Below, one piece after another: positions 37,946 to 50,417 of a DNA stretch of 64,000 bases; the first letter of the stretch is position 1; every line of letters begins with the position of its first letter. The notes under the pieces were generated by a model. The model was not told where the DNA came from. It made no database searches and worked only from the letters and a program-made list of their open reading frames with translations. Where the stretch lies: assembly GCA_958295665.1 (NCBI GenBank), contig OY282560.1, forward strand, positions 93,224,311-93,288,310, written 5' to 3'. The position numbers and the translations under genes were made by a program. The stretch comes from Tipula vernalis. Its lineage: Eukaryota; Arthropoda; Insecta; Diptera; Tipulidae.

Positions 37946-39650
37946 ATCTGCAATTATGTTCCGATTTGGTTGATTGATGACTCTATCAGTAGATCGCTCG
38001 AATATTTCTACACATTTCTTAGAAAAGTCAATTTTATGGAAAATCACCTGAACTATAGACCATAAATTCATAATAAAACAACGAATATCTGCAATTGTGC
38101 TCCGATTTGGATGATTGATGCCTCTATCAATAGGTGCTGAGACCTGTAATTGTCATGCCAACGGGCATTTAGATCGCTCGAATATTTCTACACATTTCGT
38201 AGAAAATTCGATTTTATGGAAAATCACCTGACCATGAATCCATAATAAAAAACGAAAATCTGCAATTGTGCTCCGATTTGGTTGATTGATGCCTCTATCA
38301 ATAGGTGCTGAGACCTGTAATTATCATGCCAACGGGCATTTAGATTGCTCGAATATTTCTACACATTTCGTAGAAAATTCGATATTATGGAAAATCACCT
38401 GAACTATAGACCATGAATCCATAATAAAAAACGAAAATCTGCAATTATGTTCCGATTTGGTTGATTGATGACTCTATCAATAGGTGCTGAGACCTGTAAT
38501 TATCATGCCAACGGGCATTTAGATTGCTCGAATATTTCTACACATTTCGTAGAAAATTCGATATTATGGAAAATCACCTGAACTATAGACCATGAATCCA
38601 TAATAAAAAACGAAAATCTGCAATTATGTTCCGATTTGGTTGATTGATGACTCTATCAATAGGTGCTGAGACCTGTAATTATCATGCCAACGGGCATTTA
38701 GATTGCTCGAATATTTCTACACATTTCGTAGAAAATTCGATATTATGGAAAATCACCTGAACTATAGACCATGAATCCATAATAAAAAACGAAAATCTGC
38801 AATTGTGCTCCGATTTGGTTGATTGATGCCTCTATCAATAGGTGCTGAGACCTGTAATTGTCATGCCAACGGGCATTTAGATCGCTCGAATATTTCTACA
38901 CATTTCGTAGAAAATTCGATATTATGGAAAATCACCTGAACTATAGACCATGAATCCATAATAAAAAACGAAAATCTGCAATTATGTTCCGATTTGGTTG
39001 ATTAATGACTCTTTCAGTAGATCGCTCGAATATTTCTACACATTTCTTAGAAAAGTCAATTTTATGGAAAATCACCTGAACTATAGACCATAAATTCATA
39101 ATAAAAAACGAAAATCTGCAATTGTGCTCCGATTTGATTGATTGATGCCTCTATCAATAGGTGCTGAGACCTGTAATTATCATGCCAACGGGCATTTAGA
39201 TTGCTCGAATATTTCTACACATTTCGTAGAAAATTCGATATTATGGAAAATCACCTGAACTATAGACCATGAATCCATAATAAAAAACGAAAATCTGCAA
39301 TTATGTTCCGATTTGGTTGATTGATGACTCTATCAATAGGTGCTGAGACCTGTAATTATCATGCCAACGGGCATTTAGATCGCTCGAATATTTCTACACA
39401 TTTCGTAGAAAATTCGATTTTATGGAAAATCACCTGAACTATAGACCATGAATCCATAATAAAAAACGAAAATCTGCAATTATGTTCCGATTTGGTTGAT
39501 TGATGACTCTATCAATAGGTGCTGAGACCTGTAATTATCATGCCAACGGGCATTTAGATTGCTCGAATATTTCTACACATTTCGTAGAAAATTCGATATT
39601 ATGGAAAATCACCTGAACTATAGACCATGAATCCATAATAAAAAACGAAA
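37946..39650 (+). repeat. HOR family II, copy 2: S C C2t A A C2 S2 D Ac A
   Basis: Monomer starts: 37946 S, 38087 C-T127 (171 bp), 38258 C2t, 38437 A, 38616 A, 38795 C2, 38974 S2, 39114 D, 39293 Ac-T127, 39472 A. It matches the order of 33702 onward with offset 4,244 bp, falling to 4,236 after an 8-bp deletion in the C at 38087. S2 here has 'gctcgaat', unlike the two earlier copies. Confidence 0.89.
38230..38231. other. 8-bp deletion junction in a C monomer
   Basis: The monomer at 38087 reads 'cacctgaccatg' where others read 'cacctgaactatagaccatg', so it is 171 bp long. The lost 8 bases are bounded by 'ga' on both sides, consistent with slippage at a 2-base repeat. I saw it only once, so it arose after the last HOR amplification here. 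Confidence 0.9.
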
Positions 39651-41362
39651 ATCTGCAATTATGTTCCGATTTGGTTGATTGATGACTCTATCAGTAGATC
39701 GCTCGAATATTTCTACACATTTCTTAGAAAAGTCAATTTTATGGAAAATCACCTGAACTATAGACCATGAATTCATAATAAAACAACGAATATCTGCAAT
39801 TGTGCTCCGATTTGGATGATTGATGCCTCTATCAATAGGTGCTGAGACCTGTAATTGTCATGCCAACGGGCATTTAGATCGCTCGAATATTTCTACACAT
39901 TTCGTAGAAAATTCGATTTTATGGAAAATCACCTGAACTATAGACCATGAATCCATAATAAAAAACGAAAATCTGCAATTATGTTCCGATTTGGTTGATT
40001 GATGACTCTATCAATAGGTGCTGAGACCTGTAATTATCATGCCAACGGGCATTTAGATTGCTCGAATATTTCTACACATTTCGTAGAAAATTCGATATTA
40101 TGGAAAATCACCTGAACTATAGACCATGAATCCATAATAAAAAACGAAAATCTGCAATTATGTTCCGATTTGGTTGATTGATGACTCTATCAATAGGTGC
40201 TGAGACCTGTAATTATCATGCCAACGGGCATTTAGATTGCTCGAATATTCCTACACATTTCGTAGAAAATTCGATATTATGGAAAATCACCTGAACTATA
40301 GACCATGAATCCATAATAAAAAACGAAAATCTGCAATTATGTTCCGATTTGGTTGATTGATGACTCTATCAATAGGTGCTGAGACCTGTAATTATCATGC
40401 CAACGGGCATTTAGATTGCTCGAATATTTCTACACATTTCGTAGAAAATTCGATATTATGGAAAATCACCTGAACTATAGACCATGAATCCATAATAAAA
40501 AACGAAAATCTGCAATTGTGCTCCGATTTGGTTGATTGATGCCTCTATCAATAGGTGCTGAGACCTGTAATTGTCATGCCAACGGGCATTTAGATCGCTC
40601 GAATATTTCTACACATTTCGTAGAAAATTCGATATTATGGAAAATCACCTGAACTATAGACCATGAATCCATAATAAAAAACGAAAATTTGCAATTATGT
40701 TCCGATTTGGTTGATTAATGACTCTTTCAGTAGATCGCTCGAATATTTCTACACATTTCTTAGAAAAGTCAATTTTATGGAAAATCACCTGAACTATAGA
40801 CCATAAATTCATAATAAAAAACGAAAATCTGCAATTGTGCTCCGATTTGATTGATTGATGCCTCTATCAATAGGTGCTGAGACCTGTAATTATCATGCCA
40901 ACGGGCATTTAGATTGCTCGAATATTTCTACACATTTCGTAGAAAATTCGATATTATGGAAAATCACCTGAACTATAGACCATGAATCCATAATAAAAAA
41001 CGAAAATCTGCAATTATGTTCCGATTTGGTTGATTGATGACTCTATCAATAGGTGCTGAGACCTGTAATTATCATGCCAACGGGCATTTAGATCGCTCGA
41101 ATATTTCTACACATTTCGTAGAAAATTCGATTTTATGGAAAATCACCTGAACTATAGACCATGAATCCATAATAAAAACGAAAATCTGCAATTATGTTCC
41201 GATTTGGTTGATTGATGACTCTATCAATAGGTGCTGAGACCTGTAATTGTCATGCCAACGGGCATTTAGATCGCTCGAATATTTCTACACATTTCGTAGA
41301 AAATTCGATATTATGGAAAATCACCTGAACTATAGACCATGAATCCATAATAAAAAACGAAA
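39651..41362 (+). repeat. HOR family II variant: S C A A A C2 S2 D Ac Ag
   Basis: Monomer starts: 39651 S, 39792 C-T127, 39971 A, 40150 A, 40329 A, 40508 C2, 40687 S2, 40827 D, 41006 Ac-T127 (178 bp), 41184 Ag. C2t of the parent unit is replaced by A. Private marks are 'atattcctac' in 40150, 'aaaatttgc' at the start of 40687, and an A-run one base shorter at the end of 41006. Confidence 0.87.
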
Positions 41363-42538
41363 ATCTGCAATTATGTTCCGATTTGGTTGATTGATGACTC
41401 TTTTAGTAGATCGCTCGAATATTTCTACACATTTCTTAGAAAATTCAATTTTATGGAAAATCACCTGAACTATAGACCATAAATTCATAATAAAAAAACG
41501 AAAATCTGCAATTGTGCTCCGAATTGGATGATTGATGCCTCTATCAATAGGTGCTGAGACCTGTAATTGTCATGCCAGCGGGCATTTAGATCGCTCGAAT
41601 ATTTCTACACATTTCGTAGAAAATTCGATATTATGGAAAATCACCTGAACTATAGACCATGAATCCATAATAAAAAACGAAAATCTGCAATTATGTTCCG
41701 ATTTGGTTGATTGATGCCTCTATCAATAGGTGCTGAGACCTGTAATTGTCATGCCAACGGGCATTTAGATCGCTCGAATATTTCTACACATTTCGTAGAA
41801 AATTCGATATTATGGAAAATCACCTGAACTATAGACCATGAATCCATAATAAAAAACGAAAATCTGCAATTATGTTCCGATTTGGTTGATTGATGACTCT
41901 ATCAGTAGATCGCTCGAATATTTCTACACATTTCTTAGAAAATTCAATTTTATGGAAAATCACCTGAACTATAGACCATAAATTCATAATAAAAAACGAA
42001 AATCTGCAATTGTGCTCCGATTTGGTTGATTGATGCCTCTATCAATAGGTGCTGAGACCTGTAATTGTCATGCCAACGGGCATTTAGATCGCTCGAATAT
42101 TTCTACACATTTCGTAGAAAATTCGATATTATGGAAAATCACCTGAACTATAGACCATGAATCCATAATAAAAAACGAAAATCTGCAATTATGTTCCGAT
42201 TTGGTTGATTGATGACTCTATCAATAGGTGCTAAGACCTGTAATTATCATGCCAACGGGCATTTAGATCGCTCGAATATTTCTACACATTTCGTAGAAAA
42301 TTCGATTTTATGGAAAATCACCTGAACTATAGACCATGAATCCATAATAAAAAACGAAAATCTGCAATTATGTTCCGATTTGGTTGATTGATGACTCTAT
42401 CAATAGGTGCTGAGACCTGTAATTGTCATGCCAACGGGCATTTAGATCGCTCGAATATTTCTACACATTTCGTAGAAAATTCGATATTATGGAAAATCAC
42501 CTGAACTATAGACCATGAATCCATAATAAAAAACGAAA
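41363..42538 (+). repeat. Mixed block: S3 E Am S3 C2 Ac Ag
   Basis: Monomer starts: 41363 S3 ('ctcttttag'), 41504 E ('ccgaattgg'), 41683 Am, 41862 S3 (140 bp), 42002 C2, 42181 Ac-T127 ('gctaagacc'), 42360 Ag. This is the first appearance of Am (A11 T14 with C35 G66 C89). The S3 at 41862 combines 'aattcaatttt' with a six-A tail, intermediate between S2 and S3. Confidence 0.86.
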
Positions 42539-44928
42539 ATCTGCAATTATGTTCCGATTTGGTTGATTGATGACTCTATCAGTAGATCGCTCGAATATTT
42601 CTACACATTTCTTAGAAAAGTCAATTTTATGGAAAATCACCTGAACTATAGACCATGAATTCATAATAAAACAACGAATATCTGCAATTGTGCTCCGATT
42701 TGGATGATTGATGCCTCTATCAATAGGTGCTGAGACCTGTAATTGTCATGCCAACGGGCATTTAGATCGCTCGAATATTTCTACACATTTCGTAGAAAAT
42801 TCGATTTTATGGAAAATCACCTGAACTATAGACCATGAATCCATAATAAAAAACGAAAATCTGCAATTATGTTCCGATTTGGTTGATTGATGACTCTATC
42901 AATAGGTGCTGAGACCTGTAATTATCATGCCAACGGGCATTTAGATTGCTCGAATATTTCTACACATTTCGTAGAAAATTCGATATTATGGAAAATCACC
43001 TGAACTATAGACCATGAATCCATAATAAAAAACGAAAATCTGCAATTATGTTCCGATTTGGTTGATTGATGACTCTATCAATAGGTGCTGAGACCTGTAA
43101 TTATCATGCCAACGGGCATTTAGATCGCTCGAATATTTCTACACATTTCGTAGAAAATTCGATTTTATGGAAAATCACCTGAACTATAGACCATGAATCC
43201 ATAATAAAAAACGAAAATCTGCAATTATGTTCCGATTTGGTTGATTGATGACTCTATCAATAGGTGCTGAGACCTGTAATTGTCATGCCAACGGGCATTT
43301 AGATCGCTCGAATATTTCTACACATTTCGTAGAAAATTCGATATTATGGAAAATCACCTGAACTATAGACCATGAATCCATAATAAAAAACGAAAATCTG
43401 CAATTATGTTCCGATTTGGTTGATTGATGCCTCTATCAATAGGTGCTGAGATCTGTAATTGTCATGCCAACGGGCATTTAGATCGCTCGAATATTTCTAC
43501 ACATTTCGTAGAAAATTCGATATTATGGAAAATCACCTGAACTATAGACCATGAATCCATAATAAAAAACGAAAATCTGCAATTATGTTCCGATTTGGTT
43601 GATTGATGACTCTATCAGTAGATCGCTCGAATATTTCTACACATTTCTTAGAAAATTCAATTTTATGGAAAATCACCTGAACTATAGACCATAAATTCAT
43701 AATAAAAAACGAAAATCTGCAATTGTGCTCCGATTTGGTTGATTGATGCCTCTATCAATAGGTGCTGAGACCTGTAATTGTCATGCCAACGGGCATTTAG
43801 ATCGCTCGAATATTTCTACACATTTCGTAGAAAATTCGATATTATGGAAAATCACCTGAACTATAGACCATGAATCCATAATAAAAAATGAAAATCTGCA
43901 ATTATGTTCCGATTTGGTTGATTGATGACTCTATCAATAGGTGCTGAGACCTGTAATTGTCATGCCAACGGGCATTTAGATCGCTCGAATATTTCTACAC
44001 ATTTCGTAGAAAATTCGATATTATGGAAAATCACCTGAACTATAGACCATGAATCCATAATAAAAAACGAAAATCTGCAATTATGTTCCGATTTGGTTGA
44101 TTGATGCCTCTATCAATAGGTGCTGAGACCTGTAATTGTCATGCCAACGGGCATTTAGATCGCTCGAATATTTCTACACATTTCGTAGAAAATTCGATAT
44201 TATGGAAAATCACCTGAACTATAGACCATGAATCCATAATAAAAAACGAAAATCTGCAATTATGTTCCGATTTGGTTGATTGATGACTCTATCAATAGGT
44301 GCTGAGACCTGTAATTATCATGCCAACGGGCATTTAGATCGCTCGAATATTTCTACACATTTCGTAGAAAATTCGATATTATGGAAAATCACCTGAACTA
44401 TAGACCATGAATCCATAATAAAAAACGAAAATCTGCAATTGTGCTCCGATTTGGTTGATTGATGCCTCTATCAATAGGTGCTGAGACCTGTAATTGTCAT
44501 GCCAACGGGCATTTAGATCGCTCGAATATTTCTACACATTTCGTAGAAAATTCGATATTATGGAAAATCACCTGAACTATAGACCATGAATCCATAATAA
44601 AAAACGAAAATCTGCAATTATGTTCCGATTTGGTTGATTAATGACTCTTTCAGTAGATCGCTCGAATATTTCTACACATTTCTTAGAAAAGTCAATTTTA
44701 TGGAAAATCACCTGAACTATAGACCATAAATTCATAATAAAAAACGAAAATCTGCAATTGTGCTCCGATTTGATTGATTGATGCCTCTATCAATAGGTGC
44801 TGAGACCTGTAATTGTCATGCCAACGGGCATTTAGATCGCTCGAATATTTCTACACATTTCGTAGAAAATTCGATATTATGGAAAATCACCTGAACTATA
44901 GACCATGAATCCATAATAAAAAACGAAA
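42539..44928 (+). repeat. Mixed block containing the last classical S-C dimer
   Basis: Monomer starts: 42539 S, 42680 C-T127, 42859 A, 43038 Ac-T127, 43217 Ag, 43396 Am, 43575 S3 (140 bp), 43715 C2, 43894 Ag, 44073 Am, 44252 Ac, 44431 C2, 44610 S2, 44750 D. The S at 42539 is the last with the 'aaaacaacgaat' tail, and 42680 is the last C with A25 that is not an E. Ag-Am occurs twice at a 677-bp offset. Confidence 0.86.
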
Positions 44929-46816
44929 ATCTGCAATTGTGCTCCGATTTGGTTGATTGATGCCTCTATCAATAGGTGCTGAGACCTGTAATTGTCATGC
45001 CTACGGGCATTTAGATCGCTCGAATATTTCTACACATTTCGTAGAAAATTCGATTTTATGGAAAATCACCTGAACTATAGACCATGAATCCATAATAAAA
45101 AACGAAAATCTGCAATTATGTTCCGATTTGGTTGATTGATGACTCTATCAATAGGTGCTGAGACCTGTAATTATCATGCCAACGGGCATTTAGATTGCTC
45201 GAATATTTCTACACATTTCGTAGAAAATTCGATATTATGGAAAATCACCTGAACTATAGACCATGAATCCATAATAAAAAACGAAAATCTGCAATTATGT
45301 TCCGATTTGGTTGATTGATGACTCCATCAATAGGTGCTGAGACCTGTAATTATCATGCCAACGGGCATTTAGATCGCTCGAATATTTCTACACATTTCGT
45401 AGAAAATTCGATTTTATGGAAAATCACCTGAACTATAGACCATGAATCCATAATAAAAAACGAAAATCTGCAATTATGTTCCGATTTGGTTGATTAATGA
45501 CTCTTTCAGTAGATCGCTCGAATATTTCTACACATTTCTTAGAAAAGTCAATTTTATGGAAAATCACCTGAACTATAGACCATAAATTCATAATAAAAAA
45601 CGAAAATCTGCAATTGTGCTCCGATTTGATTGATTGATGCCTCTATCAATAGGTGCTGAGACCTGTAATTGTCATGCCAACGGGCATTTAGATCGCTCGA
45701 ATATTTCTACACATTTCGTAGAAAATTCGATATTATGGAAAATCACCTGAACTATAGACCATGAATCCATAATAAAAAACGAAAATCTGCAATTGTGCTC
45801 CGATTTGGTTGATTGATGCCTCTATCAATAGGTGCTGAGACCTGTAATTGTCATGCCAACGGGCATTTAGATCGCTCGAATATTTCTACACATTTCGTAG
45901 AAAATTCGATTTTATGGAAAATCACCTGAACTATAGACCATGAATCCATAATAAAAAACGAAAATCTGCAATTGTGCTCCGATTTGGTTGATTGATGCCT
46001 CTATCAATAGGTGCTGAGACCTGTAATTGTCATGCCTACGGGCATTTAGATCGCTCGAATATTTCTACACATTTCGTAGAAAATTCGATTTTATGGAAAA
46101 TCACCTGAACTATAGACCATGAATCCATAATAAAAAACGAAAATCTGCAATTGTGCTCCGATTTGGTTGATTGATGCCTCTATCAATAGGTGCTGAGACC
46201 TGTAATTGTCATGCCAACGGGCATTTAGATCGCTCGAATATTTCTACACATTTCGTAGAAAATTCGATATTATGGAAAATCACCTGAACTGACCATGAAT
46301 CCATAATAAAAAACGAAAATCTGCAATTGTGCTCCGATTTGGTTGATTGATGCCTCTATCAATAGGTGCTGAGACCTGTAATTGTCATGCCAACGGGCAT
46401 TTAGATCGCTCGAATATTTCTACACATTTCGTAGAAAATTCGATATTATTGAAAATCACCTGAACTATAGACCATGAATCCATAATAAAAAACGAAAATC
46501 TGCAATTATGTTCCGATTTGGTTGATTAATGACTCTTTCAGTAGATCGCTCGAATATTTCTACACATTTCTTAGAAAAGTCAATTTTATGGAAAATCACC
46601 TGAACTATAGACCATAAATTCATAATAAAAAACGAAAATCTGCAATTGTGCTCCGATTTGATTGATTGATGCCTCTATCAATAGGTGCTGAGACCTGTAA
46701 TTGTCATGCCAACGGGCATTTAGATCGCTCGAATATTTCTACACATTTCGTAGAAAATTCGATATTATGGAAAATCACCTGAACTATAGACCATGAATCC
46801 ATAATAAAAAACGAAA
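44929..46816 (+). repeat. C3 block: C3 A Ac S2 D C2 C3 C2Δ C2 S2 D
   Basis: Monomer starts: 44929 C3-T127, 45108 A, 45287 Ac-T127, 45466 S2, 45606 D, 45785 C2-T127, 45964 C3-T127, 46143 C2Δ (176 bp), 46319 C2, 46498 S2, 46638 D. This is the first appearance of C3 (T74, 'cctacggg') and of the 3-bp deletion 'gaactgacc' (junction 46290/46291). S2-D follows both C2 and Ac. Confidence 0.87.
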
Positions 46817-48347
46817 ATCTGCAATTGTGCTCCGATTTGGTTGATTGATGCCTCTATCAATAGGTGCTGAGACCTGTAATTGTCATGCCTACGGGCATTT
46901 AGATCGCTCGAATATTTCTACACATTTCGTAGAAAATTCGATTTTATGGAAAATCACCTGAACTATAGACCATGAATCCATAATAAAAAACGAAAATCTG
47001 CAATTATGTTCCGATTTGGTTGATTGATGACTCTATCAATAGGTGCTGAGACCTGTAATTATCATGCCAACGGGCATTTAGATTGCTCGAATATTTCTAC
47101 ACATTTCGTAGAAAATTCGATATTATGGAAAATCACCTGAACTATAGACAATGAATCCATAATAAAAAACGAAAATCTGCAATTGTGCTCCGATTTGGTT
47201 GATTGATGCCTCTATCAATAGGTGCTGAGACCTGTAATTGTCATGCCTACGGGCATTTAGATCGCTCGAATATTTCTACACATTTCGTAGAAAATTCGAT
47301 GTTATGGAAAATCACCTGAACTATAGACCATGAATCCATAATAAAAAACGAAAATCTGCAATTATGTTCCGATTTGGTTGATTGATGACTCTATCAATAG
47401 GTGCTGAGACCTGTAATTATCATGCCAACGGGCATTTAGATTGCTCGAATATTTCTACACATTTCGTAGAAAATTCGATATTATGGAAAATCACCTGAAC
47501 TATAGACCATGAATCCATAATAAAAAACGAAAATCTGCAATTATGTTCCGATTTGGTTGATTGATGACTCTATCAATAGGTGCTGAGACCTGTAATTATC
47601 ATGCCAACGGGCATTTAGATCGCTCGAATATTTCTACACATTTCGTAGAAAATTCGATTTTATGGAAAATCACCTGAACTATAGACCATGAATCCATAAT
47701 AAAAAACGAAAATCTGCAATTATGTTCCGATTTGGTTGATTAATGACTCTTTCAGTAGATCGCTCGAATATTTCTACACATTTCTTAGAAAAGTCAATTT
47801 TATGGAAAATCACCTGAACTATAGACCATAAATTCATAATAAAAAACGAAAATCTGCAATTGTGCTCCGATTTGGTTGATTGATGCCTCTATCAATAGGT
47901 GCTGAGACCTGCAATTGTCATGCCAACGGGCATTTAGATCGCTCGAATATTTCTACACATTTCGTAGAAAATTCGATATTATGGAAAATCACCTGAACTG
48001 ACCATGAATCCATAATAAAAAACGAAAATCTGCAATTATGTTCCGATTTGGTTGATTGATGACTCTATCAGTAGATCGCTCGAATATTTCTACACATTTC
48101 TTAAAAAATTCAATTTTATGGAAAATCACCTGAACTATAGACCATAAATTCATAATAAAAAAACGAAAATCTGCAATTGTGCTCCGATTTGGATAATTAA
48201 TGCCTCTATCAATAGGTGCTGAGACCTGTAATTGTCATGCCAGCGGGCATTTAGATCGCTCGAATATTTCTACACATTTCGTAGAAAATTCGATATTATG
48301 GAAAATCACCTGAACTATAGACCATGAATCCATAATAAAAAACGAAA
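46817..48347 (+). repeat. C3 block: C3 A C3 A Ac S2 C2Δ S3 E
   Basis: Monomer starts: 46817 C3-T127, 46996 A, 47175 C3, 47354 A, 47533 Ac-T127, 47712 S2, 47852 C2Δ (176 bp), 48028 S3, 48169 E. C3-A is tandemly duplicated at a 358-bp offset. The C3 at 47175 has 'cgatgttatgg', a third base (G) at position 127. The E at 48169 has 'ggataattaatg'. Confidence 0.87.
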
Positions 48348-50417
48348 ATCTGCAATTGTGCTCCGATTTGGTTGATTGATGCCTCTATCAATAGGTGCTG
48401 AGACCTGTAATTGTCATGCCTACGGGCATTTAGATCGCTCGAATATTTCTACACATTTCGTAGAAAATTCGATTTTATGGAAAATCACCTGAACTATAGA
48501 CCATGAATCCATAATAAAAAACGAAAATCTGCAATTATGTTCCGATTTGGTTGATTGATGACTCTATCAATAGGTGCTGAGACCTGTAATTATCATGCCA
48601 ACGGGCATTTAGATTGCTCGAATATTTCTACACATTTCGTAGAAAATTCGATATTATGGAAAATCACCTGAACTATAGACCATGAATCCATAATAAAAAA
48701 CGAAAATCTGCAATTATGTTCCGATTTGGTTGATTGATGACTCTATCAATAGGTGCTGAGACCTGTAATTATCATGCCAACGGGCATTTAGATCGCTCGA
48801 ATATTTCTACACATTTCGTAGAAAATTCGATTTTATGGAAAATCACCTGAACTATAGACCATGAATCCATAATAAAAAACGAAAATCTGCAATTATGTTC
48901 CGATTTGGTTGATTGATGACTCTATCAATAGGTGCTGAGACCTGTAATTGTCATGCCAACGGGCATTTAGATTGCTCGAATATTTCTACACATTTCGTAG
49001 AAAATTCGATATTATGGAAAATCACCTGAACTATAGACCATGAATCCATAATAAAAAACGAAAATCTGCAATTATGTTCCGATTTGGTTGATTGATGACT
49101 CTATCAATAGGTGCTGAGACCTGTAATTATCATGCCAACGGGCATTTAGATTGCTCGAATATTTCTACACATTTCGTAGAAAATTCGATATTATGGAAAA
49201 TCACCTGAACTATAGACCATGAATCCATAATAAAAAACGAAAATCTGCAATTGTGCTCCGATTTGGTTGATTGATGCCTCTATCAATAGGTGCTGAGACC
49301 TGTAATTGTCATGCCAACGGGCATTTAGATCGCTCGAATATTTCTACACATTTCGTAGAAAATTCGATATTATGGAAAATCACCTGAACTATAGACCATG
49401 AATCCATAATAAAAAACGAAAATCTGCAATTATGTTCCGATTTGGTTGATTGATGCCTCTATCAATAGGTGCTGAGACCTGTAATTGTCATGCCAACGGG
49501 CATTTAGATCGCTCGAATATTTCTACACATTTCGTAGAAAATTCGATATTATGGAAAATCACCTGAACTATAGACCATGAATCCATAATAAAAAACGAAA
49601 ATCTGCAATTATGTTCCGATTTGGTTGATTGATGACTCTATCAATAGGTGCTGAGACCTGTAATTGTCATGCCAACGGGCATTTAGATCGCTCGAATATT
49701 TCTACACATTTCGTAGAAAATTCGATATTATGGAAAATCACCTGAACTATAGACCATGAATCCATAATAAAAAACGAAAATCTGCAATTATGTTCCGATT
49801 TGGTTGATTGATGACTCTATCAGTAGATCGCTCGAATATTTCTACACATTTCTTAGAAAATTCGATATTATGGAAAATCACCTGAACTATAGACCATGAA
49901 TCCATAATAAAAAACGAAAATCTGCAATTGTGCTCCGATTTGGTTGATTGATGCCTCTATCAATAGGTGCTGAGACCTGTAATTGTAATGCCAACGGGCA
50001 TTTAGATCGCTCGAATATTTCTACACATTTCGTAGAAAATTCTATATTATGGAAAATCACCTGAACTATAGACCATGAATCCATAATAAAAAACGAAAAT
50101 CTGCAATTATGTTCCGATTTGGTTGATTAATGACTCTTTCAGTAGATCGCTCGAATATTTCTACACATTTCTTAGAAAAGTCAATTTTATGGAAAATCAC
50201 CTGAACTATAGACCATAAATTCATAATAAAAAACGAAAATCTGCAATTGTGCTCCGATTTGATTGATTGATGCCTCTATCAATAGGTGCTGAGACCTGTA
50301 ATTGTCATGCCAACGGGCATTTAGATCGCTCGAATATTTCTACACATTTCGTAGAAAATTCGATATTATGGAAAATCACCTGAACTATAGACCATGAATC
50401 CATAATAAAAAACGAAA
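48348..50417 (+). repeat. C3 block: C3 A Ac Ag A C2 Am Ag S C2 S2 D
   Basis: Monomer starts: 48348 C3-T127, 48527 A, 48706 Ac-T127, 48885 Ag-like with T89, 49064 A, 49243 C2, 49422 Am, 49601 Ag, 49780 S/A chimera (140 bp), 49920 C2, 50099 S2, 50239 D. 48885 is a double-switch mosaic (A11 T14 A35 G66 T89). 49780 has an S head and 'cttag' but then A-type 'ttcgatatt' and tail. 49920 has a private A at 49987 (attgtAatg) that removes a minus-strand stop. Confidence 0.87.

Noticed and set aside
49887..50084. 65-codon minus-strand open reading frame
   Set aside because: It lies entirely within satellite monomers, exists only because of one C-to-A change at 49,987, has no supporting context, and the same frame is closed in neighbouring long monomers.
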